64,000 bases of DNA from Hymenobacter nivis. GTDB taxonomy: Bacteria > Bacteroidota > Bacteroidia > Cytophagales > Hymenobacteraceae. The notes beneath the pieces were generated by a model, which saw only the letters and a list, made by a program, of their open reading frames with translations, did no database searches and was not told the origin of the DNA. The first letter of the stretch is position 1, and each line of letters opens with the position of its first letter. This document shows, piece by piece, positions 33,685 to 42,698 of this stretch. The stretch spans positions 186,001-250,000 of the forward strand of contig NZ_RCYZ01000008.1 of NCBI RefSeq assembly GCF_006439025.1, read 5' to 3'. Both the position numbers and the translations under genes were made by a program.

Positions 33685-35961
33685 ATGCACCTTTCTACTA
33701 CGCTTTGTTGCGCTGTTTGCATTCTAATAAGCAGCGTTGGGGCCCACGCCCAAACCATCCCGCCGCCCGCCGACGCCAAGCCGCTGCTGGGTTTTGTGCC
33801 CGCCGCGGCCGCCGCTGAGTACCAGCGCGAAGCCCAGTTCGACGCCCAGCTCAAGGCCGACAACCTGCGCCAATGGATGAAGCGCATGGCCGCGCACCCG
33901 CACCACGTGGGCTCGCCCTACGACAAAGAGAACGCCGACTTCATGGCCGGCCTGTTCAAAAGCTGGGGCTACGACACGCGGATTGACATCTCCTACGTGC
34001 TGTTTCCCACGCCCAAGCTGCGCCTGCTGGAGCTGGTGGGTCCCACCAAGTACACCGCCGTGTTGGCCGAAAAGCCGGTGCCGGAGGACGCTACTTCGGG
34101 CCAAACCGCCGAGCAGCTGCCCACCTACAACTGCTTCTCGAAGGACGGCGACGTGACCGCCGAGCTGGTGTTCGTGAACTACGGCATCCCCAAAGACTAC
34201 GAGGAGCTGGCCCGCCGCGGCATCGACGTGAAGGGCAAAATCGTGATTGCCAAGTACGGCGGCTCCTGGCGCGGCATCAAGCCCAAGGTGGCCGCCGAAA
34301 TGGGCGCCATCGGCTGCCTCATCTACTCCGACCCCAAAGACGACGGCTACGCCCAGGGCGATGTGTACCCCAAGGGCCCCTTCAAGCCCGAGACCGGGGC
34401 CCAGCGCGGCTCCGTGCTCGACATGCCCACCTACCCCGGCGACCCGCTCACGCCCGGCTACGGCTCGACCAAAAATGCCAAGCGCCTCGATTACCGCAAG
34501 GCGCCCACGCTGACCCAGATTCCGGTGCTGCCCATTTCCTACGGCGACGCCCAGCCGCTGCTCGCCGCCCTGGCCGGGCCCATGGCGCCGGCCGACTGGC
34601 GCGGGGCCCTGCCCATTCCGTACCACCTGGGCCCCGGGCCCGCGCGGGTGCACTTGCAGCTGGCCTTCAACTGGAAAACCGAGCCCGTGTACAACGTCAT
34701 CGCCACCCTCAAGGGCAGCCAGTACCCCGACGAGTGGATTATGCGCGGCAACCACCACGACGCCTGGGTGAACGGCGCCAGCGACCCGCTCAGCGGCATG
34801 GTGGCCGAATTGGAAGAGGCCAGGGCCCTGGGCGAGCTGGTGAAAGCCGGCTGGAAGCCCAAGCGCACCATCATGTTTTGCGCCTGGGACGGCGAGGAGC
34901 CCGGCCTGCTGGGCTCGACGGAGTGGGCCGAAACCAACGCCGCCGCCATCCAAAAGCACGTGGTGGCCTACCTCAACACCGACAACAGCGACCGCGGCTT
35001 CCTGGGCGTGGCCGGCTCGCACACGCTCGAAAAGTTCTTCAACCAAGTGGGGCGCGACGTGCAAGACCCTGAGAAGCATGTGTCCATCATCGAGCGCCGC
35101 AAAAGCCTCGACTTGGTGAGCGGCTCGCCCGACGCCCAGAAGGACGCCCGCGACCGGGCCGACCTGCGCATTGGGGCCCTGGGCGCGGGCTCCGACTACT
35201 CGCCCTACATTCAGCACCTCGGCATTCCGTCCATCAACGTGGGCTTTGGGGGAGAAGGCGCGGGCGGCGAGTACCACTCCATCTTCGATTCATTCGACGA
35301 CTTCACCCGCTTCAAAGACCCCACGTTTGCCTACGGCGTGGCCCTGGCCCAAACCATGGGCCGCTGCGTGCTGCGCCTGGCCGACGCCGACGTGCTGCCC
35401 TTCGAGTTCCAGAACCTGTCGAACACCGTGGCCAAGTACGGCACCGAGGTGAAGGCCCTGGCCGAAACCATGCGCACCGACACCGAAAAGCAAGCCAAGC
35501 TGCTGGCCGACAAGCGCTACGACCTAGTGGCCAACCCCGACCAGCCCCTGCTGCCGCCCAAGGCCCAGGCCGCCGTGCCCTACCTCAACTTCGCGCCCCT
35601 CGACAATGCCTTGGCCAAGCTTGAGCAAAGCGCCCAGGCCTACGCCCAAGCCCGCCGGGGCCCTAACAACCTATCGGAAGACCGCAAAAAAGAGCTCGAC
35701 CAGTTGCTCTACCAAGCTGAGCAGCAGTTGCTCAGCGCCGAAGGCCTGCCCCGCCGCCCCTGGTACCGGCACCAGCTCTACGCGCCTGGCTATTACACCG
35801 GCTATGGCGTGAAAACCTTGCCCGGCATCCGCGAGGCCGTGGAAGAGCGCAAGTGGGCCGAGGCCGACGAGCAAATTCGGCGCACCGGCGCCGCCATCGA
35901 GCGCCTCGCCACCCAAGTAGACCGCGCCACAGCGGTGGCCGGGCCGGCGCCCGCGCAGTAG
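33685..35961 (+). CDS. Secreted M28 family metallopeptidase (PSMA/NAALADase-like)
   Basis: 758 aa from ATG 33685 (MHLSTTLCCAVCILISSVGAHA). The signal peptide is followed by a PA-domain-containing N-half (DYEELARRGIDVKGKIVIAKYGG) and the M28 catalytic core. Core motifs are GNHHDAWVNGASDPLSG (His and Asp ligands), CAWDGEEPGLLGSTEW (Glu pair), NTDNSDRG, and EYHSIFDSFDDF (last His). A C-terminal transferrin-receptor-like dimerisation domain ends the protein. It cleaves C-terminal residues from peptides. First of four consecutive secreted peptidase genes; the ATG at 33661 is also in frame but adds residues before the signal peptide. Confidence 0.95.
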   Translation: MHLSTTLCCAVCILISSVGAHAQTIPPPADAKPLLGFVPAAAAAEYQREAQFDAQLKADNLRQWMKRMAAHPHHVGSPYDKENADFMAGLFKSWGYDTRIDISYVLFPTPKLRLLELVGPTKYTAVLAEKPVPEDATSGQTAEQLPTYNCFSKDGDVTAELVFVNYGIPKDYEELARRGIDVKGKIVIAKYGGSWRGIKPKVAAEMGAIGCLIYSDPKDDGYAQGDVYPKGPFKPETGAQRGSVLDMPTYPGDPLTPGYGSTKNAKRLDYRKAPTLTQIPVLPISYGDAQPLLAALAGPMAPADWRGALPIPYHLGPGPARVHLQLAFNWKTEPVYNVIATLKGSQYPDEWIMRGNHHDAWVNGASDPLSGMVAELEEARALGELVKAGWKPKRTIMFCAWDGEEPGLLGSTEWAETNAAAIQKHVVAYLNTDNSDRGFLGVAGSHTLEKFFNQVGRDVQDPEKHVSIIERRKSLDLVSGSPDAQKDARDRADLRIGALGAGSDYSPYIQHLGIPSINVGFGGEGAGGEYHSIFDSFDDFTRFKDPTFAYGVALAQTMGRCVLRLADADVLPFEFQNLSNTVAKYGTEVKALAETMRTDTEKQAKLLADKRYDLVANPDQPLLPPKAQAAVPYLNFAPLDNALAKLEQSAQAYAQARRGPNNLSEDRKKELDQLLYQAEQQLLSAEGLPRRPWYRHQLYAPGYYTGYGVKTLPGIREAVEERKWAEADEQIRRTGAAIERLATQVDRATAVAGPAPAQ

Positions 35962-35995
35962 CCGGGGCCCCACGCGCCCCAGAACCCCGGATGCT

Positions 35996-37243
35996 ATGTC
36001 CACCTTTCGCCTCGCCCTTTTGCCCTTGCTCTTGAATTTTTCCGCGCAGTCTGCCGGGGCCCAAACGGCCGAGGCGAAGCTGCAAGCCCGGGCCCGTGCC
36101 CTGCACGAGCGCGCCTTTGTGGTTGATTCGCACCAGGATACGCCGGGCAACCTCATCAAACCCGGCTTCGACCTGGCCCGCGACCACGGGCCGCCGGAAG
36201 AAGCCAAGGTGGACTTCCCCAAGCTGCGGCGCGGCGGGGTGGACGCCGCCTTTTGGGCCGTGTACGTGGGGCAGGGGCCCCGCACGCCGGCCGGCTACGC
36301 CGCCATCCGGCAGGAAGTGCAGGCCCAGTTCGACGCCATCCACGCGGCCATTCGGCAGCACCCGGCCGAGCTGGCGCTGGCCACCACGCCGGCCGAGGCG
36401 CGGCGCATCCGGCGCAGCGGCCAGCGGGCCATCTTCATCGGCATGGAAAACGGCTACCCCGTGGGCCAGGACCTGGCCCTGCTCCAAACCTACTACGGCC
36501 AGGGCGCGCGCTACCTCACGCTCTGCCACTCCTCCAACAACGACCTCTGCGACTCGTCCACCGACCCCAAGGGGCCCGAGTGGCAGGGCCTCAGCCCGTT
36601 GGGCGAGCAAGCGGTGCGGGAAATGAACCGCTTGGGCATGCTGGTAGACGTGTCGCACACCTCCGACTCGACGTTTTACGACGTGCTGCGGCTGTCCCGC
36701 GTGCCCGTCATCGCCTCGCACTCGGGCAGCCGGGTGCTGGCCGACATGGCCCGCAACCTCACCGACGACATGCTACGCGACCTGGCCCGCCACGGCGGCG
36801 TGGTGCAGCTCAACCTGTTCAGCCCCTACGTGAAAACGGAGGTGAAAACCCCCGCCCGACAGGCCGTTGAGCAGGCGTTTTGCACCAAGTGGGGCCTCAA
36901 AACTTTTCTCAACGTGTACGCCCTGCCCGCCGCCGACCGCACCCAGGCGCTGGCCGAGTACGTGGCCATTGAACGCCAGTACCCCGTGCCGCTGGCCACC
37001 GTGGCCGACGCGGCCAACCAAATTGACCACCTGGTGCAAGTGGCGGGCATCGACCACGTGGGCATTGGCTCCGACTTCGATGGCGGCACCGTGCTCGACG
37101 GCCTGGCCGACGTGGGCGACTTCCCCAACCTGACCTTGGAGCTGGTGCGCCGCGGCTACACGGCCCGGGCCCTGCGCAAAATCTGGAGTGGCAACCTGTT
37201 CCGGGTGATGGACGCCGCGGCCCGCGGCAAAGGCAACCCGTAG
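35996..37243 (+). CDS. Secreted membrane-type dipeptidase (M19 family)
   Basis: 415 aa. Signal peptide MSTFRLALLPLLLNFSAQS. Zinc-dependent renal-dipeptidase fold: metal-binding VVDSHQDTPGNL, catalytic-region FIGMENGYPVG with the bridging Glu, VDVSHTSDSTFYDVL, PVIASHSGSR, and GIGSDFDGG. It hydrolyses dipeptides outside the cytoplasm. It begins 34 bp after the M28 gene. Its stop TAG lies inside the end of a palindromic element (37240-37334). Confidence 0.95.
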   Translation: MSTFRLALLPLLLNFSAQSAGAQTAEAKLQARARALHERAFVVDSHQDTPGNLIKPGFDLARDHGPPEEAKVDFPKLRRGGVDAAFWAVYVGQGPRTPAGYAAIRQEVQAQFDAIHAAIRQHPAELALATTPAEARRIRRSGQRAIFIGMENGYPVGQDLALLQTYYGQGARYLTLCHSSNNDLCDSSTDPKGPEWQGLSPLGEQAVREMNRLGMLVDVSHTSDSTFYDVLRLSRVPVIASHSGSRVLADMARNLTDDMLRDLARHGGVVQLNLFSPYVKTEVKTPARQAVEQAFCTKWGLKTFLNVYALPAADRTQALAEYVAIERQYPVPLATVADAANQIDHLVQVAGIDHVGIGSDFDGGTVLDGLADVGDFPNLTLELVRRGYTARALRKIWSGNLFRVMDAAARGKGNP

Positions 37244-37334
37244 CGCAGACTTTGTAGTCCGCATCGCTGAACGGTCGCCGAATGATTATTGGCAGGACGA
37301 AGCGAGCAGCGCGGACTCGCAGCGTCCGCGCTAC
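37240..37334. repeat. Palindromic element of the GGACT/AGTCC hairpin class
   Basis: The ends GTAGCGCAGACTTTGTAGTCC and its diverged inverted copy frame 95 bp. The TAG of the left end is the stop codon of the M19 dipeptidase. The S9 peptidase starts 23 bp after the right end, so its promoter may be inside or next to the element. Confidence 0.7.
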
Positions 37335-37356
37335 ATTCAAATTGAATCTTCAAACC

Positions 37357-39528
37357 ATGAAAAAAACTACCCTTATCCTCTTAGCCGGGTGCCTAGCGCA
37401 AGTGGCCCGCGCCCAGCAGGGCCCCGAGCCGATGAAGGTGACCGACTTGCTGAAAATTCAACAGGTGGGCAACGTGACGCTGGCGCGCGACGGCCGCCGG
37501 GCAGCCTTCACGGTGCTCAGCGTTGAGCCCGATGAGAAGAACAAGGCCGACTACAAGAACGTGACCCAGCTCTACCAGCTGGGCACCGCGGCGGGGGCCC
37601 AACCGCGGCAGCTCACCTTCGCCAAAGAAGGCGCCAGCCAGCCGGCCTGGAGCCCTGATGGCCGCCAGCTGGCCTTCGTGCGGACGGTGGACGACAAGCC
37701 GCAGGTATTCGTGATGCCCGCTGATGGTGGCGAAGCCCGCCAGCTCACGCGCTACAAATTCGGCGCTGGGGCCCCCAAGTGGTCGCCCGACGGCCGGCAA
37801 ATCCTGTTTTCGGCGCCCGTGCCGCTGCGCGAACTGCTGAAGGATTCGGTGCTGAACGCGGCGAAGGCCGTGCCCGGCTGGTCGTTCGAAAAGCCCGGCT
37901 TTGCCAAGAACAGCCTGCTGGGTCCCGCCAAGCCCAACGCCGACGGCAACTTGGCCGAAATCCGCGCTTACCTCGACAAAGACGAGGTGGACAAAAAAGC
38001 CAAGGTGCTGGACAACTTGAACTTCCAGGACGAGAAGGACGTGTCGGCGGAGCAGAACTTCGCGCAGTTTTTCCTCATCAGCACCACCGACGCCGGGGCC
38101 CAACCCGTGGCCGTCACCCACGGCTTCTACCGATTTTCGCAGGCCGAGTTCACGCCCGACGGCCAGCACTTGGTGCTGCTGGCTGCCCTCGACTCGCTGC
38201 GCCACCCCGACCGCGCCCAGGAAAACGGCCTGTACCTGACCGACCGCGCCGGCCGCCACCCGCGCCTGCTGCTGGGCCGCGACAGCACCGCGTACTCCGA
38301 CCCCAAGGTATCGCCCTCGGGCAAGTGGCTGGCGTTTCAGCAGGGCCCCACGGGGCGCGTGGCCGTGCCCACGCTGGCCCTGCTGCCGCTGAACGGCACG
38401 GCCAAGGATTTGATTACCATTCCCTTCGATCGCAGCAAGGGTAACCTGGCGTGGAGCAGCGACGAGAAATACGTCTACTTCACGGCCCAGGCCAACGGCG
38501 GGGCCCCGCTGTACCGGGCCAACGTGAAAACCCGAAAAATTGAAAAACTCTCGGCCGACGACACCGGCATCCTGAGCTTCGACGTGGCCCAGGGCCGGGT
38601 GGTGTACGCCCAAACCGGCGTGCGCAACCCCTCCGATTTGTTCGTGGCCGACGCCGGGCTGCGCCAGGTGCAGCGCGCCGGCACCTTCAACGACTGGGTG
38701 AAAAACCGGCAATTGTCCATGCCCGAAAAGCACAGCTTCGTGAACGACAAGGGCTTGACGGTGGAGTACTGGGTGATGAAGCCTACTGCTTACCAGGCCG
38801 GCCGTAAATACCCGCTGCTGCTCGACATCCACGGGGGGCCCGCGGCCATGTGGGGCACCGGCGAGGCCAGCATGTGGCACGAGTTCCAGTACTTCGCCGC
38901 CCAGGGCTACGGCGTGGTTTACGGCAACCCGCGCGGCTCCGGCGGCTACGGCCAGCAGTTCCTGCGCGCCAACATCAACGACTGGGGCACGGGCCCCAGC
39001 GCCGACGTGCTGGGCTACCTCGACAAAACCGTGGCCGAAGGCTGGGCCGACCCGCAGAAGCTGGTCGTGACCGGCGGCTCGTACGCAGGCTACCTCGTGG
39101 CGTGGATTGTCGGCCACGACCACCGCTTTCAGGCCGCATGCTCGCAGCGCGGCGTGTACGATTTGGCTACCTTCTTCGGCGAGGGCAACGCGTGGCGCCT
39201 GGTGCCCAACTACTTCGGCGGCTACCCCTGGGAGCCGGCGGTGCGCGCCGTGCTCACCCGCGAGTCGCCCATCACCTACGTTCAGGACATCACCACGCCC
39301 TACATCATCTTCCACGGCGAGAGCGACCGGCGCACGGGTTTCGTGCAGGGCGAGATGCTGTACCGCAGCCTCAAGGTGCTGGGCCGCCCGGTGGAGTACG
39401 TGCGCCACCCCGGCGGCACCCACGAGCTGACCCGCGCCGGCGACAACCGCCAGCGCATCGACCAGATGCTGCGCACCTACGAGTTCTTCGAGCGCTACCT
39501 CCACACCAAAGTGGCCGCCGCGCAGTAG
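37357..39528 (+). CDS. Secreted S9 family prolyl oligopeptidase-type peptidase
   Basis: 723 aa from ATG 37357 (MKKTTLILLAGCLAQVARAQ). Signal peptide, then a beta-propeller with WSPDGRQLAFV/WSPDGRQILFS-type repeats to about residue 440, then the alpha/beta-hydrolase domain. The nucleophile is Ser575 in GGSYAGY, with Asp657 (GESDRR) and His689 (GGTHEL). It acts on short peptides, probably as a dipeptidyl or oligo-peptidase. Earlier in-frame codons (37282 on) run through the palindromic element and are rejected. Next in the peptidase cluster. Confidence 0.95.
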   Translation: MKKTTLILLAGCLAQVARAQQGPEPMKVTDLLKIQQVGNVTLARDGRRAAFTVLSVEPDEKNKADYKNVTQLYQLGTAAGAQPRQLTFAKEGASQPAWSPDGRQLAFVRTVDDKPQVFVMPADGGEARQLTRYKFGAGAPKWSPDGRQILFSAPVPLRELLKDSVLNAAKAVPGWSFEKPGFAKNSLLGPAKPNADGNLAEIRAYLDKDEVDKKAKVLDNLNFQDEKDVSAEQNFAQFFLISTTDAGAQPVAVTHGFYRFSQAEFTPDGQHLVLLAALDSLRHPDRAQENGLYLTDRAGRHPRLLLGRDSTAYSDPKVSPSGKWLAFQQGPTGRVAVPTLALLPLNGTAKDLITIPFDRSKGNLAWSSDEKYVYFTAQANGGAPLYRANVKTRKIEKLSADDTGILSFDVAQGRVVYAQTGVRNPSDLFVADAGLRQVQRAGTFNDWVKNRQLSMPEKHSFVNDKGLTVEYWVMKPTAYQAGRKYPLLLDIHGGPAAMWGTGEASMWHEFQYFAAQGYGVVYGNPRGSGGYGQQFLRANINDWGTGPSADVLGYLDKTVAEGWADPQKLVVTGGSYAGYLVAWIVGHDHRFQAACSQRGVYDLATFFGEGNAWRLVPNYFGGYPWEPAVRAVLTRESPITYVQDITTPYIIFHGESDRRTGFVQGEMLYRSLKVLGRPVEYVRHPGGTHELTRAGDNRQRIDQMLRTYEFFERYLHTKVAAAQ

Positions 39529-39584
39529 CGCCGGGGCCCCACGGCCACCTGCTTTTCCGCTTTTCACCCCTTGCCATGCTTCCC

Positions 39585-40661
39585 ATGAAGTTCCTTTCCA
39601 CGCTGCGCCGGGCCGCCGGGGCCCTGGGCGCCGCGGCCCTGCTCGCCGCCTGCAACGCACCCGCCGCTACCACCGAAACCAGCGCCGCGGCCGGGGCCCC
39701 CAGCGCCTACTTTGCGTCCACCGAAACGGGCGTGAAAACGGGCGGCGTGCAGGTCATTCCCATCAAAACGCCCAAGGGCACGTTCAACGTGTGGACCAAG
39801 CGCTTTGGCAACAACCCGAAAATCAAGGTGTTGCTGCTGAACGGGGGCCCCGGCGCCACCCACGAGTACTTCGAGTGCATGGAAAGCTTCCTACCCAAGG
39901 AAGGCGTTGAGTTCATCTACTACGACCAGCTCGGCTGCGGCAACTCCGACAACCCGCGCGACACTTCGATGTGGAGCCTGCCGCGCTACGTGGAGGAAGT
40001 GGAGCAGGTGCGCCAGGCCCTGAAGCTCGACAGCAGCAACTTATACCTGCTGGGCCACTCTTGGGGCGGCATCCTGGCCGCCGAGTACGCCTTTAAGTAC
40101 CAGAAAAACCTGAAAGGGCTCATCATCAGCAACATGATGATGAGCTGCCCGGCCTATGGCAAGTACGCCGACGAGGTGCTGGCCAAGCAGATGAAGCCCG
40201 AAGTGCTGGCCGAAATCCGCAAAATCGAGGCCGCCAAGGACTTCAGCAACCCGCGCTACATGGGCCTGCTGGAGCCCAATTTCTACGCCCAGCACCTGTG
40301 CCGCATCGTGCCCAACCCCGAGCCGGTGACGCGCGCCATGAGCAAAATCAACCAGTCGCTGTACGTTACCATGCAGGGCCCCAGCGAGTTCGGCATATCG
40401 GGCAAACTCACGCACTGGGACCGGGTACCCGACTTGCCCAAGCTGGCGGTGCCGTTCCTGTCCATCGGTGGGCAGTACGACACGATGGACCCCGAACACA
40501 TGCGCATGATTGCCACCAAAGTGCAAAAAGGCGCCGCCCTCATCTGCCCCCAAGGCAGCCACATGAGCATGTACGACGACCAGGAAACGTACATGAAAGG
40601 CCTGCTCACCTTCCTCAAGTCGGTGGATAACAAGTCGTTCAAAGCCGGCATGGCCCTATAG
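39585..40661 (+). CDS. Proline iminopeptidase-family lipoprotein (S33 alpha/beta hydrolase)
   Basis: 358 aa from ATG 39585; an ATG at 39576 is equally in frame. The lipoprotein signal ends LLAAC, Cys23. Oxyanion motif LLNGGPGATHEYFE (HGGPG-like), then IYYDQLGCGNSDNP. The nucleophile is Ser159 in LGHSWGG, with Asp in GGQYDTMDP and His in CPQGSHMSMY. It removes N-terminal residues, typically Pro, from peptides. Anchoring by lipid puts it at the envelope with the three preceding secreted peptidases. A palindromic element begins 4 bp after its stop. Confidence 0.93.
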   Translation: MKFLSTLRRAAGALGAAALLAACNAPAATTETSAAAGAPSAYFASTETGVKTGGVQVIPIKTPKGTFNVWTKRFGNNPKIKVLLLNGGPGATHEYFECMESFLPKEGVEFIYYDQLGCGNSDNPRDTSMWSLPRYVEEVEQVRQALKLDSSNLYLLGHSWGGILAAEYAFKYQKNLKGLIISNMMMSCPAYGKYADEVLAKQMKPEVLAEIRKIEAAKDFSNPRYMGLLEPNFYAQHLCRIVPNPEPVTRAMSKINQSLYVTMQGPSEFGISGKLTHWDRVPDLPKLAVPFLSIGGQYDTMDPEHMRMIATKVQKGAALICPQGSHMSMYDDQETYMKGLLTFLKSVDNKSFKAGMAL

Positions 40662-40665
40662 CGCT

Positions 40666-40775
40666 ATGTAGCGTGGACTTTGCGAGTTCGCGACGAGCGC
40701 AGCGAGTACAACGATTGAACGTGCTATTATCACACTCGCTGCGCTCGTCGCGGACTCGCAAAGTCCACACTACAT
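40666..40775. repeat. Palindromic element of the GGACT/AGTCC hairpin class, 42-base arms
   Basis: Arms 40666-40707 and 40734-40775 match as inverted copies with two mismatches. Each contains GGACT-loop-AGTCC plus a GACGAGCGCAGCGAGT segment. It lies between convergent genes, one base from the stop of the anti-sigma gene (40777). Confidence 0.9.
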
Positions 40776-40776
40776 C

Positions 40777-41946
40777 CTAAAACACCACGTCTAGCTCCAC
40801 AGGCAGGGCGGCGCGGCGGCCGCCGGCTACGCCGGGCACCCAGTTGGGGCCCTCGCACACCAGGCGCAGGGCTTCGGCGTCGTAGTCGGCGCGCAGGCCG
40901 CGCACCACTTTCATGTTGCTGAATTTGCCGTCGTTGCCCACCGTGAAGCGGACCCGCACGTTGCCTTTCAGGGGCGCTTCGTCCGGCACAAACTCGGCGG
41001 CTTCGCGGCGCAGCTGGTCGCGCAGGGGCCCTATACCACCCACCGGCGCGGGCGCCAGTGCCGGCGCGGCGGGCATGGCGCTCTGTGCAGCGCTGTTGGC
41101 AGGCGCTACCAACGCCATGCGTTGCGCCACCGCGGTGCTTTCGGTGGGCATGGCGGGCACCACGGCCACACCCGCCACGCGGCCCATCAGGATCCTGGCG
41201 GCCGGCGCGGCTGGCCGGGCTTGGCTCATGGCTACTTCGCCAAGCCGCGCAGAATCGGCCGCGGCTTGGGGGGCGGTTGCCATCATTACCGCGGGCGCTG
41301 GGGCCCTAGCGGCGGCTACGCCATCGGTGGCTGAGTTGTTCATTACCACAACCTTGTCGCGTTCAGTGTTTGCCAACACCAATTTCTTGGCGGACCGGCG
41401 CCTGGGTTCGTAGGCTACCACGGCGTCGGGCCGCGGCTTGGCGGGGGCCGTGGCCACTGTAGGCGCCGAAGCGGCCGGGGCCGTGGCAGCAGGTGGTGGT
41501 GGGGCGGGGGGGCCATCCGGTAGTGCGGCCGAATATTCTGCGGCGGCAGATGGCGCGGCCACGGTGGCTACTTCGGCGGGCGCAGCGCGGTGCTGCCATT
41601 CCCACAGGCCGCCACCCGCTAGGCCGGCCACCACGACGGCGGCCGCGGCCAGGCGGGGCCAGTGCCAGGCGCCGGCGGCGGGGCGCGGGGCGGCTTCGGC
41701 GGCCACGCGGGCGTGCAGGCGGCGGCGCAGGGTGGCCAGGGCTTGGTCGGTGGTGGCGGCGTCGGTTTGGGCAAGGCCGGCGAGCACGTCGGCGCAGCGC
41801 GGGCAGTCGAGGGCGTGGGCTTCTACCTGGTGCTGCTGGGTGGGCGCGAGGGTGCCGGCCGCGTACTGGCGCAGGGTATCGGCGGCCGGGTGGGGGCCGA
41901 GGGGGGCCGCGAGGGCCGCGCGGAGCAGGTCAGCGGCGGGGGGCAT
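40777..41946 (-). CDS. Membrane anti-sigma factor with TonB-like C-terminal domain
   Basis: 389 aa. The N-terminus has a zf-HC2-type zinc motif (HALDCPRCADVLAGL, near residues 43-57). One membrane helix is at about 97-114 (LAAAAVVVAGLAGGGLW), then a long Ala/Pro/Thr-rich periplasmic linker. From about residue 305 a TonB C-terminal-like domain follows (GNVRVRFTVGNDGKFSNMKVVRGL...EALRLVCEGPNWVPG). The N-terminal part probably sequesters the ECF sigma factor encoded upstream, overlapping by 17 bp. The C-terminal part may sense or contact outer-membrane partners. That combination is unusual; its role is inference. Confidence 0.82.
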   Translation of the reverse strand: MPPAADLLRAALAAPLGPHPAADTLRQYAAGTLAPTQQHQVEAHALDCPRCADVLAGLAQTDAATTDQALATLRRRLHARVAAEAAPRPAAGAWHWPRLAAAAVVVAGLAGGGLWEWQHRAAPAEVATVAAPSAAAEYSAALPDGPPAPPPPAATAPAASAPTVATAPAKPRPDAVVAYEPRRRSAKKLVLANTERDKVVVMNNSATDGVAAARAPAPAVMMATAPQAAADSARLGEVAMSQARPAAPAARILMGRVAGVAVVPAMPTESTAVAQRMALVAPANSAAQSAMPAAPALAPAPVGGIGPLRDQLRREAAEFVPDEAPLKGNVRVRFTVGNDGKFSNMKVVRGLRADYDAEALRLVCEGPNWVPGVAGGRRAALPVELDVVF

Positions 41947-42586
41947 GGGCGGGGGCGGCGGCCGGGGCCGGGTGGTCGGTGAGGAGGCGGCGCAGCGTGC
42001 GCTTGCCGTTTTGCAGGTTGCTTTTCACTTGGCCGAGGTCGAGGCTAAGGGCCTCGGCCACTTCTTGGTACGATTTATTTTCGAGAAAAAACAGCTCCAG
42101 GCAGCGGCGCTGGCCGTCGGGCAAGTGCGCGAGGGCCTGCTCCATTGCTTGTAGGGTGGTTTCGGTGGCGTCCGCGGCTTCGTCGGCGGCTGCGGCATCG
42201 GGGAGATGCCGGGCGGCGGCCAATTCCACATCGGCCGCGTCGGGAAAGCTCACGACCAGGGGCCCCGCGCTGGGGCCGGCGCGCTGGCGGGCGCGCAGCT
42301 GCATCAGGCAGTGGTTGCGGGCGGTGGCGTGCAGCCAGGCGGGGAAGTTGTCGGGCGCGTGCTTTTGCAGGGCCCCCACCAAGTACTCGAATAGCTGCAT
42401 GCTGGCGTCCTGGGCGTCCTCGTCGGGCGGGGCTAGGTAGCGGCGGCAGGTGGCAAACACCATCGGCAGGTGCCGGTCGAACAACTCGCCGAGGTCGGCC
42501 ACGTTGCCACGCAGGCGGTAGCGGGCCAGCAACTCCTGGTCGGAGAGGGGCGCGGCGGCGGCGGGCGGGGAGCGGCGGAAAAACAT
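41930..42586 (-). CDS. ECF-type RNA polymerase sigma factor
   Basis: 218 aa from ATG 42586 (MFFRRSPP). Region 2: DLGELFDRHLPMVFATCRRYL, DAQDASMQLFEYLV, FPAWLHATARNHCL. Region 4: ALAHLPDGQRRCLELFFLENKSYQEVAEALSLDLGQVKSNLQNGKRTL, a helix-turn-helix for -35 recognition. It directs RNA polymerase to an unknown regulon, possibly including the divergent vWA gene at 42699. The stop overlaps the start of the anti-sigma gene. The frame stays open to 42907, but that part lies over the divergent gene. Confidence 0.92.
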   Translation of the reverse strand: MFFRRSPPAAAAPLSDQELLARYRLRGNVADLGELFDRHLPMVFATCRRYLAPPDEDAQDASMQLFEYLVGALQKHAPDNFPAWLHATARNHCLMQLRARQRAGPSAGPLVVSFPDAADVELAAARHLPDAAAADEAADATETTLQAMEQALAHLPDGQRRCLELFFLENKSYQEVAEALSLDLGQVKSNLQNGKRTLRRLLTDHPAPAAAPAHAPRR

Positions 42587-42698
42587 CGGCAGCGACAAGG
42601 TAGCCCAGGGGCCCCTAATTTTTTTGAGTAGCGCGTGTGCAATCCAGCCCGGCGCGGCATCTCCCCAGCAGCTTCCACCGCCTAACCCCTTCACCGCC

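Noticed and set aside
33540..33818. 92-codon open frame across the AT-rich island into the M28 gene
   Set aside because: Out of frame with the M28 signal peptide and its end is an alternative-frame reading of that gene; no motif.
33724..35277. 517-codon open frame antisense to the M28 peptidase gene
   Set aside because: His/Val/Gly-rich shadow typical of high-GC reverse frames.
38850..39584. Upstream extension of the S33 peptidase frame
   Set aside because: Lies in another frame inside the S9 gene; the lipoprotein signal at 39585 defines the start.
37393..39660. 755-codon open frame antisense to the S9 peptidase gene
   Set aside because: No recognisable motifs; the plus-strand peptidase has signal peptide, propeller and catalytic triad.
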